Below, in pieces: positions 26,401 through 34,751 of a stretch of DNA of 64,000 bases. The stretch's first letter is position 1; the number at the start of each line of letters is the position of its first letter. The notes beneath the pieces were generated by a model. The model ran no database searches. It worked only from the letters and a program-made list of their open reading frames with translations, and was not told the origin of the DNA. The DNA is from Opitutus sp. (lineage in GTDB: Bacteria > Verrucomicrobiota > Verrucomicrobiae > Opitutales > Opitutaceae). The position numbers and the translations under genes are program-made. The stretch covers positions 1 to 64,000 of the forward strand of contig SIBR01000011.1 in the NCBI GenBank assembly GCA_009695065.1, read 5' to 3'.

Positions 26401-27778
26401 GCCCATAGCCCGCGCGAATCGACTTCGCCGCCGGCATGTTGATGAAGGGAAAGCGTTCGATATCGCCGAGCCCAAACGCCTTCAGCCGGAGGATGACGTC
26501 GGCGAGGTTAGCCCGCTGGATTTCCGGCGAGGTGAAACGCGGACGCTCGAGATAGTTTTTTTCCGAATAAAGCCGGATGCAGACGCCAGCGGCCACGCGA
26601 CCGCTGCGGCCCTTGCGCTGGTCGGCGCTGGACTGCGAAATCTCCTCGATGGGCAGGCGCCGGGTCCGGGCCTGCGGTGAGTACCGGCTGAAGCGCGCCA
26701 GCCCGCTGTCGACCACGAACCGGATGCCGGGAATCGTGAGCGACGTCTCGGCGATGTTGGTCGCGAGGACAATCTTCCGGCGCTGTGCCGGCGCGAAGAC
26801 CCGCTGCTGCGCGGCGTTCGACAGCCGGCCAAAGAGCGGAACGATTTCGTTTTGCTGGCCGGTCGATCGCAGCCGGCCCGAAAGGAGATCCCCCAGCTCC
26901 CGGATATCGCGCTCCGCCGGCATGAAGACGAGAATGTCACCCGAGTCGCTCTCCCGCACGATCCGCTCCACCGCTTCAACCGCGCCATCGATGTAGTGCA
27001 AGGCCTCCGCCTTCGCGGAAGCTACGGCCGACGCATCCTCCTTCTCTTCATTCTCGTCGTTGTCGGTGTAGTCGCGCCCAAATTCGTCGAGCGGCGCGTA
27101 GATCACTTCGACCGGATAGGTGCGACCTTCCACGCGCACGACCGGTGCGCCGTCGAAGGCCGCGCTAAAGGCCTCCGTGTCGATGGTCGCCGACGTGATG
27201 ATGATTTTGAGTTCCGGCCGCTTGAACCGGAGCGTCCGCAGGTGCCCGAGCAGGAAGTCGATGTTGAGCGACCGCTCGTGCGCCTCGTCGATGATGATCG
27301 CATCGTAGTCGCGGAGCAGCGGATCGCCCTCGACCTCGGCGAGCAGCATGCCGTCGGTCAGGAACTTGATGACCGTCTGGGACGTCGTGTGATCGTTGAA
27401 ACGAATCTTGCAGCCCACCTCTTTGCCCCACGCCACCCCCAGTTCCTCCGCCACGCGCCGCGCGATCGAGAGCGCCGCCACGCGTCGCGGCTGGGTGCAG
27501 GCGATCCGGCCCCGCGTCCCGCAGCCGGCGGCGAGGCAGAGCTTGGGAATCTGGGTTGTTTTGCCCGAACCGGTTTCGCCGGCGATGATGACCACGGGGT
27601 TCGCCTGGATGGCCGCGGTGATCTCCTCCGCCCGCGCGCTGATCGGCAGCTCGGGCGGAAATTCGAGACGGAAGGGAAAAGGTTTTTTGGGCGCGGCGGA
27701 CAAAGGTGAAGGCGAGGAGCTAACGGAGAGCGCCTCGCGCTGCAACCATCGGGCGGAGTCCGGGCGCGCGATTGCCAC
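23468..27778 (-). CDS. hrpA: ATP-dependent RNA helicase HrpA (DEAH box)
   Basis: A 1436-residue helicase. Motif I is IIAGETGSGKTTQIPKL, Ia CTQPRRVAALS, motif II IIIDEAHERSLN, motif III ITSATIDTEAF, motif V VLATNIAETSLTIPGI and motif VI SSADQRKGRSGRVAAG. The long HrpA-specific C-terminal region (WALDLGQHVVRVAHSEPFW; PLNYAYKPGQADDGVTLEV) is also present. The length is slightly above the usual 1300 because of extra residues. One insert after LGAIVREEG (RSQEPGVRSQEKKQSEE) comes from a period-7 DNA tract. The start is a GTG at 27776-27778; alternatives further in are possible. It unwinds RNA, and the family is linked to ribosome rescue and mRNA turnover. Confidence 0.95.
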   Translation of the reverse strand: MAIARPDSARWLQREALSVSSSPSPLSAAPKKPFPFRLEFPPELPISARAEEITAAIQANPVVIIAGETGSGKTTQIPKLCLAAGCGTRGRIACTQPRRVAALSIARRVAEELGVAWGKEVGCKIRFNDHTTSQTVIKFLTDGMLLAEVEGDPLLRDYDAIIIDEAHERSLNIDFLLGHLRTLRFKRPELKIIITSATIDTEAFSAAFDGAPVVRVEGRTYPVEVIYAPLDEFGRDYTDNDENEEKEDASAVASAKAEALHYIDGAVEAVERIVRESDSGDILVFMPAERDIRELGDLLSGRLRSTGQQNEIVPLFGRLSNAAQQRVFAPAQRRKIVLATNIAETSLTIPGIRFVVDSGLARFSRYSPQARTRRLPIEEISQSSADQRKGRSGRVAAGVCIRLYSEKNYLERPRFTSPEIQRANLADVILRLKAFGLGDIERFPFINMPAAKSIRAGYGLLEELGAIVREEGRSQEPGVRSQEKKQSEEPSVESREASSVVRGLSLELTAIGRELARLPVDPTVGRMILQARNEKAVREVLVIAAGLSIQDPRERPLDKQQQADAAHRRFTHPDSDFLTLLNIWDTYHDEFEQLSQAQLRRFCRDHFLSYARMREWRDVHAQLLDIAKEREDFRLTSALHGLKEVDAGSMAFGSPPYRAIHRSILAGLLGNIAHVDEDSGGYKATQDRKVGLFPGSVLFRRDAPKKKPAGAKPPEAAKGSDKRGPRWILASEIMETTRLYARTCARLDPAWALDLGQHVVRVAHSEPFWDGEKGRVMVKRRTRLYGLELESRAVSYGSVDPVRATEIFLREGLVNDTITYPLDCITRNRALREKIEDLLTRARDSGYLNLDEAAYRFYAARLLPEAAAVPVSSVAELVDLVRERRGAEPSFLMMTPDDLRDPETMAHDAASFPEALPLDNRALPLNYAYKPGQADDGVTLEVSVAQAEALTPAALDWAVPGHLEAKVEHYLRALPKELRRGFVPLAETARSLATDLSAQLKNWSGDALVAEIARRGRRAPSESNPTLPLALAAQIRERFGVTIDPAVWDDKPLPDHLRVRVRVVNETGKEFCASRELAEISAALHQQTRHASASVARLEPEAWRRTRAKWETTEQTAWTFGEIPARVLVAEQAGVPVYAFPGLQAATDGVALRLFKTPEEAAAATRSGVATLFERQLSHDLGWLERDLRAVRMLGPLVSTLAPADELQVHAFATIRRWLCGRRVEPLTAAAFAAELDRAKAAIRGLVPRFCDLLKDILSVRQELLVHPKPYAGLDADLATLLPPDFLRVTPYEQLAHLPRYLKAKKLRADRWRQNPAKDAERAGQLAPYEKALRGLAVGAGLSRDESGRKAPPAPARDAFRWLVEEFRVSLFAQELGTAEPVSAVKLERALAALQPGAVGSREAPAPRPIVSSSAVPEKKLKPLKNLGALDRLFPR
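26331..26372. repeat. Period-7 tandem tract (D) inside hrpA
   Basis: The 7-mers TCCTGAC, TCCTGAC, TCCTGGC, TCCTGAC, TTCTTCC and CTCTTCC lie within the hrpA reading frame. Three 7-mers equal 21 nt, so the tract encodes a 7-residue repeat (RSQEPGV, RSQEKKQ). Confidence 0.75.
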
Positions 27779-27965
27779 GACCGAAGATCGTGCCGGGTGG
27801 GCCCACCCAATGGGTTAATCGGAATTGCCCCAACATTCCCAGCCACCGTTCCCCCGCCGCAGAATTTTTTCCCGCCCTCGCGCCACCCAAATTTACGGGT
27901 AAGGCCGGGGTTGCGGCGAGAAGAGGCTTGAGCTTCCTTGTCCACCTCGGGATGACACACCTTCC

Positions 27966-28469
27966 ATGCGACAACCTCCCCTCCTAGCCCACGAGACGCT
28001 GGCCCGCGTCCTTCGCCTCGCGAAGGTCGACGGCACCATGATCCTCGTCTTCGCGGGCGGGTTTGCCCTGCTGTCCGCGATGGAGGGCGATTTCTCCGGC
28101 GCCCTCGTCGGCCTGCTTGTCGCCGGCGCCGGCGCGGTCGAGTTGCACGGGGTCAGCCTGCTGCGCGAAGGCGTGCCCCGCGGGATGAACTGGCTCGTCG
28201 GCAGCCAGATCTCACTGCTGATTTCCATCCTGGCCTACTGCGCCGTGCGGCTCTCCCATGTCGAGGTGCCGCCGATTCCCGAGGCACTCACCTCGATGCT
28301 CGACGCCACCGCGGAGCAGTTGGGAATGTCCCGCGACGAATACCTGCGGTGGGTACAGCGGCTCGCCCTCCAGATCTTTGCGGCCATTTCGTTCTTCTAC
28401 CAGGGCGGCATGGCGATCTACTACTACCGCCGCCGCGAGCCCGTGACCCGCGCACTGACGGAACTTTAG
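27966..28469 (+). CDS. Hypothetical four-helix membrane protein
   Basis: A 167-residue protein with four likely membrane segments: TMILVFAGGFALLSAM, GALVGLLVAGAGAVELHG, GSQISLLISILAYCAVRL and FAAISFFYQGGMAIYYYRR. Between segments 3 and 4 lies a soluble helical loop (PIPEALTSMLDATAEQLGMS). I do not recognise the family. The start ATG at 27966 gives MRQPPLLAHETLARVLRLAK, an amphipathic cytoplasmic N-terminus. It is divergent from hrpA with about 190 bp between them and is followed by the sulfite-oxidase-like gene 170 bp on. Confidence 0.75.
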   Translation: MRQPPLLAHETLARVLRLAKVDGTMILVFAGGFALLSAMEGDFSGALVGLLVAGAGAVELHGVSLLREGVPRGMNWLVGSQISLLISILAYCAVRLSHVEVPPIPEALTSMLDATAEQLGMSRDEYLRWVQRLALQIFAAISFFYQGGMAIYYYRRREPVTRALTEL

Positions 28470-28640
28470 GTGGCAAATTTCCCCCACGCGGGGTGGTCCG
28501 GCCAAGCCATTTTGGCCCCAGATTACACCAATGGGCACAAATGCGGAGGGATTGAATTTGCACCCATCTGTGCAATTTGTGGTCAAAAGAGGTCCTTTGC
28601 CCGCGCTTGCGCCGCCGGTCGCCGCCCATAATTTCGCCGG

Positions 28641-29282
28641 ATGTCCAAGGATCGTTACATCGCCGCCAAGCAGAAGTGGGCGGAAAAACAAAAAGCCCGC
28701 GGCGTCACCGCGCGGGCCATGGCCTCGAAGGACCGGCTGCCGCCGGGACAAAAACTGACGACCGGATTTCCCGTCCTCGATCTCGGCACCCAGCCCGAAA
28801 TCTCCACCGCCGAATGGCAGCTGAAAGTCGACGGGCTGGTCGAGAAACCGCACACCCTGACGTGGGCGCAGTTCCACGCCCTGCCACAGGTCGAGGACGT
28901 GAGCGATTTTCACTGCGTGACGACCTGGAGCAAATACGACTGCCGCTGGGGCGGCGTGGCGTTCACGGCTCTCTACGAGCTCGTGCAGCCGAGGCCCGAG
29001 GCGCGCTTCGTCTACTTCACGAGCTTCGACGGCTACTCGACCAACGTCACGCTCGCCGCGTGCCTCGATGACGACGTGCTCATCGCGACTTCCTTCGACG
29101 GCGCGCCCCTGCCGCGCGAACACGGTGGCCTGGTCCGCGTGATCATTCCCAAACTCTACGCCTGGAAAGGGGCGAAATTCGTCAGCGGCATCACCTTCCT
29201 CGCCGAGGACAAACTCGGGTTCTGGGAGGCGCGCGGGTACTCGAATTCCGCCGATCCCTGGACCGAGGATCGCTATGCGTAG
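28641..29282 (+). CDS. Sulfite-oxidase-like molybdopterin oxidoreductase
   Basis: A 213-residue protein with the oxidoreductase molybdopterin-binding domain. It has WQLKVDGLVEKPHTLTWAQF, the molybdenum-ligand cysteine in DFHCVTTWSKYDCRWGGV, then YVYFTSFDGYSTNV-type sequence and GLVRVIIPKLYAWKGAKFV. There is no twin-arginine signal, so it is probably cytoplasmic, like the short YuiH-type members rather than periplasmic MsrP. Its substrate is unknown. A MobA-like gene for molybdenum cofactor lies 3.3 kb away, which fits but does not prove a shared role. Strong hairpins follow the stop. Confidence 0.9.
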   Translation: MSKDRYIAAKQKWAEKQKARGVTARAMASKDRLPPGQKLTTGFPVLDLGTQPEISTAEWQLKVDGLVEKPHTLTWAQFHALPQVEDVSDFHCVTTWSKYDCRWGGVAFTALYELVQPRPEARFVYFTSFDGYSTNVTLAACLDDDVLIATSFDGAPLPREHGGLVRVIIPKLYAWKGAKFVSGITFLAEDKLGFWEARGYSNSADPWTEDRYA

Positions 29283-29290
29283 TTTTTCGC

Positions 29291-29338
29291 AGTTTTTCGC
29301 TGCGCGAAAAACTAATTTAGGTTTTTGCGCAGCAAAAC
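29291..29338 (+). terminator. Tandem hairpins after the molybdopterin enzyme gene
   Basis: AGTTTTTCGC and GCGAAAAACT form a perfect 10-bp stem with a TGC loop at 29291-29313. A second hairpin, GTTTTTGCGC and AGCAAAACC, is at 29321-29339. They separate this gene from the convergent vapC. A similar GGTTTTTGCGC hairpin half occurs near 20368. Confidence 0.65.
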
Positions 29339-29345
29339 CTTCTGG

Positions 29346-29738
29346 TTACCAGCCTTCGACCTGCAGTCCCTCGACCCGGGAGAATTCAGCGAGGTTGCCG
29401 GAAATCAGCCTGAGCCCATGCGCCACGGCTTGGCCCGCCAGCAGTACATCATAGGGTCCGACCGTTTGCCCCTGTCTCTCCAGCGTAGCCCTGAGCAAAC
29501 CTCCGCGCCGCGCGGCGGAGGCGTCCAACGGTAGCACATGCACACCCGCTAGAAATCGCGCGACCTTGGCGGCCTCCTTTTGCGGCTCTCGACCCTTGGC
29601 CACGCCGACGGCCAGTTCGAACACCGTCACCGTGGTAACTCCGCAGTCATCGGGCGGCAGCGACGACAGCTTGCCGATGACCGCCTCCCGTCCACGCATC
29701 GCCGCAATGCACGTGTCCGTATCAAGCAGGTATTTCAT
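29346..29738 (-). CDS. vapC: PIN-domain toxin VapC
   Basis: A 130-residue PIN-domain ribonuclease. The acidic catalytic residues are in [14 protein letters not shown], the Glu in [13 protein letters not shown] and the Asp in [14 protein letters not shown]; the ending [19 protein letters not shown] is typical of VapC. It should cleave RNA, often initiator tRNA or rRNA, when not held by VapB. The start is ATG 29736-29738, which overlaps the antitoxin gene by 17 bp. Confidence 0.92.
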   Translation of the reverse strand: MKYLLDTDTCIAAMRGREAVIGKLSSLPPDDCGVTTVTVFELAVGVAKGREPQKEAAKVARFLAGVHVLPLDASAARRGGLLRATLERQGQTVGPYDVLLAGQAVAHGLRLISGNLAEFSRVEGLQVEGW

Positions 29739-29985
29739 TCCGCATCCAGCTCCGCCCGCTTGCGGCCACGCCCTGCGGCGCGCGGACAAAGCTGCGATCG
29801 GTGATGCGAATCTTGCGCCAGAAGTCGCGCGGCCAGGCGCGGCCTTTGATCGGCTCAAGCACGACCGCCTCTCCCTCCCGCCGGACCGATACTTCCTTCG
29901 CGGCGAAACGAAACGCCTTCGGCAGGCGCACGGCCTGCGACCGGCCGTTGGCAAAAACTTTAGCGGTATGGATGGTATATGCCAA
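29722..29985 (-). CDS. vapB: VapB-type AbrB-fold antitoxin
   Basis: The product has the AbrB/MazE signature [20 protein letters not shown] followed by [15 protein letters not shown], the swapped-hairpin DNA-binding domain. The C-terminal part ([18 protein letters not shown]) would bind VapC. No ATG is available; a TTG at 29985 (giving [11 protein letters not shown]) best fits the family, and another TTG lies at 30009. Just upstream and into the start, ATACCATCCATACC is a short repeat that could be the autoregulatory operator, by analogy with other vapBC operons. Confidence 0.85.
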   Translation of the reverse strand: MAYTIHTAKVFANGRSQAVRLPKAFRFAAKEVSVRREGEAVVLEPIKGRAWPRDFWRKIRITDRSFVRAPQGVAASGRSWMRNEIPA

Positions 29986-30062
29986 GCGCCGACTGCCGGA
30001 CTTCGTCAAGTCCGCTTATCCATGCCGGCGCGTAGTTCCGTCGTCCAGTAGTCCCGCAGTCT

Positions 30063-32430
30063 CTAAAGCGGCTTCGCCGCTTTCAGAATTTCCTCGAACC
30101 GCGGAGCGTCCTTCAAGCGCGACCAGATGGGATCGATGCGAAGATCATTCGGCGAATGCAACAGCGGTCCGGACAAAATTTCCCGCAGGATCGTCAGGGC
30201 CGCGACGGCGACCGCGTTGCGCGAGGACGCTTATTCCGAAGAGGACGTGAAGGAGAACCTTGGCCGCATCTATGTCGTGTTGGGCCGTCCGGCTGAGGCC
30301 CGCGCGTCGCGCACGGCCTCATCAGCCCGGCCCGCATAGGCCTCCGCCTGCGCGATACTCATCAAGTCATGGGGCTGCTGCCGGGGCGGCGGGTGCTTCG
30401 CCCGGACCATCGCAATCGCCTCGTCGGAGAATTGTCTGGCCGCTTCGGGCTGACCGCGCAGCCAGGCAACGTACGCCCGGTGCAAGGCCACGGGTTCATT
30501 GACCCCGGCCGCATGGATCGTGATCGACTTCAATCTCGGATCGACCAGCGCCCGTTCGGCGGCGGCGTAGTCGCCGGACCGGATGGCCCGGTCGTAGCTG
30601 GCCTCGAGGTCGTCTGGATCGTCGGTCATCGGAGCGCGCTGCCGGAGTTCACGTAGGAGCGCAGCCCGATCGCCGTCGACGCCAAATTGCACCCGGATGA
30701 TAATGTTCTGCGGATAACCATCTCGCGGAGTCCAGGCGTCATAGCGCTTGCCCAGTTCGACGGCGCGCTCGAAGCGGCGCAAGGTGAGAAGATATGCCGC
30801 GAACTGCGTGCCATTGTAGTAATCGTGCGGGCTCAGCGTGATCACGCGCTCAAGGTAGTCGACCGCCTGCTGCCAGTGCCCAAGGCGGCGGTGGGCGTAG
30901 CCGATGCCGGAGAGCAGCTGGGCGTCGTTGGGCAGGTCGGCCTCGGCCGCGCGATATTCCGTCAAGGCGCGGTTCCAATCGTTGTCGACGAAGTAGGCGT
31001 AATTTCCCCGCGCGACATGAGTCTCCGGCGCATTGGGCGCCAGCCTCTCCGCCGTGTCTCTGGCCGCCTGGGTCAGCGCCCGCCGCGCCGGCGACGAGTC
31101 GATGCACTCCAACCAATACATCAGGCCATTCACATACGTCAGCCGGGGGTAGACCAACGCGAAGTCCGGATCCTCGCTGGCCGCCCGGTCGTACAACGCA
31201 ATCGCCTGTTCGAAGCGTTCGCGGCCGGAACGCGGCGTCAGGCTTTCTTCGAGCAGCTTAGCCCGCTGGTAATAATCATAGGCGGCCTGATTCTGCGTTG
31301 GGCGGCGCTCCATCAGTGTACGCTCACCGAGTGTCAGTGTGGCCTTGAGGGCACCAGCGATCTGCTGGGCCAGCCTGGCTTGCAGGGCAAAATGTCGGTC
31401 AGGTCGCCATCGTAGGTTTCGGCCCAGAGGTGAGCGTCGGTGCGCGCATCGATGAGCTGGGCCGTCACTTTCACTTTGTTCCCGGCACGGCGCACACTGC
31501 CATCGAGCACGGTCGCAACGCCGAGCTCGGCGGCAATCTTCCTCAAGTTTCGCTCCCCGGTCCGATAGACCATGACCGACGTGCGCGAAATGACCTTGAG
31601 GTCGCGGATTTTCGCGAGGTTCGTGATGACATCCTCGTGCACCCCCGTCGGCAAAGAATTCGTTCTCCTTCTCCGAGCTCATGTTCGCGAGCGGCAGGAC
31701 CGCGACAGATTTGGCTGGCGCCAAATCTGGAGGTTTGGGGCTTCGAGCCGGCGGGCTATCGGCGGCGCGCGATACGGGCGGGGATGCGGCGTCCGGGCCT
31801 TTCGCTGCCGGGCGGAGGGCGAAGAACGCGGCCGCGGCGACGGCAATTAGAGCAATTCCGCCCACTGCCACGAGTAGCAGCGTCGGTTTTCTCCGGGCCC
31901 CGTCTGCCCTCCGTCATCCCTATAATCCGTCGACTTGGCGACGGAGGACGCTGCCCTTTGTCCTCCGTCCTCCGGGTCGCGGCGGTCGCCTTCCGCGGCG
32001 TTTCGAGCAGGCGTTTCACCTGCTCGACAAACTGCGGGGTTGGGACGCCGTGCTGGAGTTGGGTCCACTACACGTGCATGAACTCGTCGGGGACAGCCGC
32101 TTCGCGTTCCGGCGTGTCGTCGATCACGACCGGCACGATGAAGGCCACGCCTGCGGCCATGTCGTGCGTGCGCTCGACGTCGAGTTTCCACTCGCGGCTA
32201 AAATAGCCCTCGTGCCGCGCCTGCGTCCGGGCGGACACGATCGGCATGAACAGCGCACAGGCACGAATCTGGCCGCGGATCTTCCCGTCCCAGGAGTCGC
32301 CGCCCCACAGCTCGCTTTGGTCAAACCACGCCTCGATGCCAAAGGCCCGCAATGCCTCGGCGATGCGGCGGACGGCGTCCGAGTCTTCCCGCGCATAGCT
32401 GAGGAAAACGGCGCGGTCGGGAGCAGGGAA
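30063..32430 (-). pseudogene. TIR-TolB-TPR protein gene, multiply disrupted
   Basis: The parts in order on the minus strand are: a TIR domain (AVFLSYAREDSDAVRRIAEA, GIEAWFDQSELWGGDSW); an in-frame TAG where QW is expected (FMHV-stop-WTQLQHG); a linker; a membrane helix (LLLVAVGGIALIAVAAAAFF); a TolB-like domain (SVAVLPLANMSSEKENEFF, ISRTSVMVYRTGERNLRKIA); and TPRs (LMERRPTQNQAAYDYYQRAK onward) to LRIDPIWSRLKDAPRFEEIL. Frame changes occur near 31900, at a GGGGG run (31643) and a TTTT run (31393). A 95-bp internal inversion breaks the last TPR. The start is unclear. The stop is TAG at 30063-30065, inside an AAAGCGGC/GCCGCTTT hairpin. A paralogue is at 58042. Confidence 0.85.
30197..30301. other. 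Inverted 95-bp segment within the TIR-TolB-TPR gene
   Basis: The interior 30202-30296 lies between GGGCC (30197-30201) and GGCCC (30297-30301). Read on the plus strand it encodes ATATALREDAYSEEDVKENL and GRIYVVLGRPAEA, a normal TPR piece, although the rest of the gene is on the minus strand. Flipping the segment joins VRDARA, this piece and LTILREILSGPLLHSPNDLR in one frame without a stop. Confidence 0.85.
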
Positions 32431-32529
32431 AACAGGTTCGGACCCAGGTGGTAATCGAGGACAAGTAGGCCTGACGGCGGGCCGGTGTGCTGACGATGAG
32501 AAACCGGAGGACGGCGACGCTTTCCGATC

Positions 32530-32623
32530 GTCGTACCGGGTGGGCCGGGCGCTCCGCCGCACGGCCATTTCTTTACGAACGATCCCACGGTTATCGGCCG
32601 CGCACGGAGTGCACGGCCCACCT
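32530..32623. repeat. REPIN-like inverted repeat, family 1, paired arms
   Basis: Left arm CCGGGTGGGCCGGGCGCTCC (GCCGCACGGCC follows), a 29-bp spacer with ACGAACGATCCCACGG, right arm GGCCGCGCACGGAGTGCACG then GCCCACC. It ends directly against the stop codon of the MobA-like gene at 32624. Confidence 0.85.
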
Positions 32624-33205
32624 TTAATGCCCGGCGTTCCCCGGTTCGTTCCAGTTTTCGAAGAGCGGCACATCGACCGAAGTGATTTCGTGTAACCGCA
32701 TGAGTCCCTGCGCCACGGCGGCGGCGAGCAGACGCTGGAGTGAATTTTCACCGTGCGCGAGCGCCTCCCACGCAAGCGGCATCATTTCGCGCGGGTAAAA
32801 TGCGGCAAGCGGTTCGAAGAAATCACCTCGCCAGCCCACCACGCCAACGCCCGACGTGCATTCGGCCCGCAGCGTATTGAACCAACCCGCCGTCATCTGC
32901 GGCAAGTCGACCGCCAGTACGGCGAGGTGCGAATGCGAAGCGCGTTCGAGTCCGGCGGTCAGGCCGGCAAGCGGGCCGGAATTCGGAAAGGAATCATGCA
33001 CGACAGCCGCGAAGCCCGTCGTTGCACGCGTCCATGGCTGCTCCGGTCGCGCCGAGAGAAAAATTTCCGCGGCCCCCGCGTCCCGCAGCAGGTCGCGCTG
33101 CCGTTGCCAGAGCGGCCCGCCCTCGATTTCGAGCAACGCCTTATCGCGTCCCATCCGGGTCGAGTGGCCGGCGGCCAGGACGATGGCGCTAAAGGGCGGT
33201 TTCAT
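32624..33205 (-). CDS. MobA/MocA-like nucleotidyltransferase
   Basis: This 193-residue protein starts MKPPFSAIVLAAGHSTRMGR with DKALLEIEGGPLW, the GT-A type nucleotide-binding signature of molybdenum cofactor guanylyl- or cytidylyltransferases. It continues FPNSGPLAGLTAGLERA, the metal-binding VLAVDLPQM and WRGDFFEPLAAFYPREMMPL. It probably attaches GMP to molybdopterin (MobA) or CMP (MocA); I cannot separate the two by eye. The sulfite-oxidase-like gene at 28641 is the only molybdoenzyme candidate in the window, and that enzyme type usually does not need the dinucleotide form. The ATG at 33203-33205 is chosen; the frame opens at 33244. Confidence 0.85.
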   Translation of the reverse strand: MKPPFSAIVLAAGHSTRMGRDKALLEIEGGPLWQRQRDLLRDAGAAEIFLSARPEQPWTRATTGFAAVVHDSFPNSGPLAGLTAGLERASHSHLAVLAVDLPQMTAGWFNTLRAECTSGVGVVGWRGDFFEPLAAFYPREMMPLAWEALAHGENSLQRLLAAAVAQGLMRLHEITSVDVPLFENWNEPGNAGH

Positions 33206-33280
33206 CTCAATAGCAGGAGGGAGACTCATCCAGCCCGTGACCACGGACCCTACCTCCCCGTGGTCGACGTCTCATCTGTT

Positions 33281-33354
33281 GGTAGTTCCGCCTTTAGGCG
33301 GAAGGTTTGCGGTTTTCTCGCATGCATCAGATTCCGCCTAAAGGCGGAACTACG
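33281..33354. repeat. GTAGTTCCG-family inverted repeat (family 3)
   Basis: GTAGTTCCGCCTTTAGGCGG is answered after about 28 bp by CCGCCTAAAGGCGGAACTAC. Each arm is itself a hairpin, so the locus can form either two small stems or one long one. Confidence 0.85.
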
Positions 33355-33422
33355 AACAAACCCAAATCGTTCGACTGAATTTGTTCTGGAACAATCACTG
33401 GCAAAGCGCCCCTGCGCCGCTC

Positions 33423-34751
33423 CTAGCCCTCACTCGCCCGCGTCGCCGCCACGCTGCCGAAATTCGCCTGGGCCTTCGCGTCGTCAAACTCCCCTTCCCA
33501 GCGCGCGACCACCACGCTGGCCAGGCAGTTGCCCATCACGTTCACCGACGTGCGCGCCATGTCGAGCAACGCGTCCACGCCGAGAATCATCGCCGCGCCT
33601 TCGAGCGGCAAATTGAAGGACTGCAGCGCCGCAATCAGCACGACGAGCGACGCGCGCGGCACCGCCGCCACGCCTTTCGACGTAATCATCAGCGTCAGCA
33701 TCATCGTGATTTGCTGGCCGATGCCAAAATGAATCCCGGTCGTCGCCTCGGCCGCCTGCGCCACGAAAACCGATGCGACCGCCAGGTGCAGCGTCGAGCC
33801 GTCGAGGTTGAACGTGTAGCCCGCTGGGAGCACGAAGCTCACGATGCCGCGCGGCACACCGAGTTTTTCCATCAGGTCGAAGGCCTTGGGCAGCGCCGCC
33901 TCGCTGTTCGCCGTGGCAAACGCGATCGTGAACGGTTCGCGCACCGCCCGGAAGAACGGTTTCAGTGGCACGCGCGCGATGGCGATCACCGTGCCAAAAA
34001 CGAAAACGACGAATATGACCAGTGCCCCGTAAAGCGTGAGCACCAGTTTGCCGAGCACCAGCAGCACCGCCGTGCCCTGACTCCCGACCGTCACCGCAAT
34101 CGCCGCGCCCACGCCATACGGCGCCGCCAGCATAATTATACCGGCGAACTTGAACATCACCTGGGTGAGGCTCTCGCAAAACACCAGCACGGGTTTGCCA
34201 ATGTCGCCCGCGGCAATGACGGCCATGGCAAAGATGCACGCGAAAATCACGACCTGCAGGACATCGTTGCGCGCCATCGCCTCGAAGAGGCTGGTGGGAA
34301 ACGCGTGGAGAATCGTTTCCATCAGCGTCAGCGGTTTCGTCTGCACGGCCGCGCCGAGCGCCGCGGCCTTTTCGGTGAGCTTCACGCCGACGCCGGGGCC
34401 GACCACGTTGACCACGAACAAACCGACTACGAGCGCGGCCGTGGTCACGATTTCGAAATAGATCAACGATTTCGCGCCAATGCGGCCGACTCTCTTCATG
34501 TCGCCCGTACCGGCGATGCCCTGGACCACGCTCGCGAACACCAGCGGGGCAATCATCGCCTTGATCAGATGAAGGAAGATATCGCGGATGAGCGTGAGCC
34601 AGCCGCTCCAGCTGGCGGTGGTCGCGGTGTAGGTGTTCATCCACCAGCCGATGAACGCGCCGAGCACCAGCCCGACGAGGATTTGCTGTGTCAGCGTGAG
34701 GCGATACCAGGCTTTCGGGGTGGGGGTGGATTCCGTTGGAGCGTGCGCCAT
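33423..34751 (-). CDS. Dicarboxylate/amino acid:cation symporter (DctA/GltP type)
   Basis: A 442-residue membrane protein of the SDF/DAACS family. The early helices (LTQQILVGLVLGAFIGWWM, LIKAMIAPLVFASVVQGIAG) are followed by the serine-rich motif ATANSEAALPKAFDLMEKLG, PAGYTFNLDGSTLHLAVASV, TSKGVAAVPRASLVVL and GVDALLDMARTSVNVMGNCLA. These are the hairpin and substrate-binding elements of sodium- or proton-coupled glutamate, aspartate or C4-dicarboxylate carriers. The substrate is undecided. It stands alone, with family 3 repeats on both sides. Confidence 0.95.
   Translation of the reverse strand: MAHAPTESTPTPKAWYRLTLTQQILVGLVLGAFIGWWMNTYTATTASWSGWLTLIRDIFLHLIKAMIAPLVFASVVQGIAGTGDMKRVGRIGAKSLIYFEIVTTAALVVGLFVVNVVGPGVGVKLTEKAAALGAAVQTKPLTLMETILHAFPTSLFEAMARNDVLQVVIFACIFAMAVIAAGDIGKPVLVFCESLTQVMFKFAGIIMLAAPYGVGAAIAVTVGSQGTAVLLVLGKLVLTLYGALVIFVVFVFGTVIAIARVPLKPFFRAVREPFTIAFATANSEAALPKAFDLMEKLGVPRGIVSFVLPAGYTFNLDGSTLHLAVASVFVAQAAEATTGIHFGIGQQITMMLTLMITSKGVAAVPRASLVVLIAALQSFNLPLEGAAMILGVDALLDMARTSVNVMGNCLASVVVARWEGEFDDAKAQANFGSVAATRASEG

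Noticed and set aside
30127..30339. A separate small plus-strand gene containing the TPR-like sequence EDAYSEEDVKENLGRIY
   Set aside because: The TPR match stops exactly at the two GGCC sites, and the outside codons are meaningless on this strand. An inverted piece of the minus-strand gene explains it fully.
28641..33205. A molybdenum-cofactor gene cluster
   Set aside because: Only one molybdoenzyme-like gene and one MobA-like gene are present, 3 kb apart with vapBC and a pseudogene between them. That is too weak to call a cluster.
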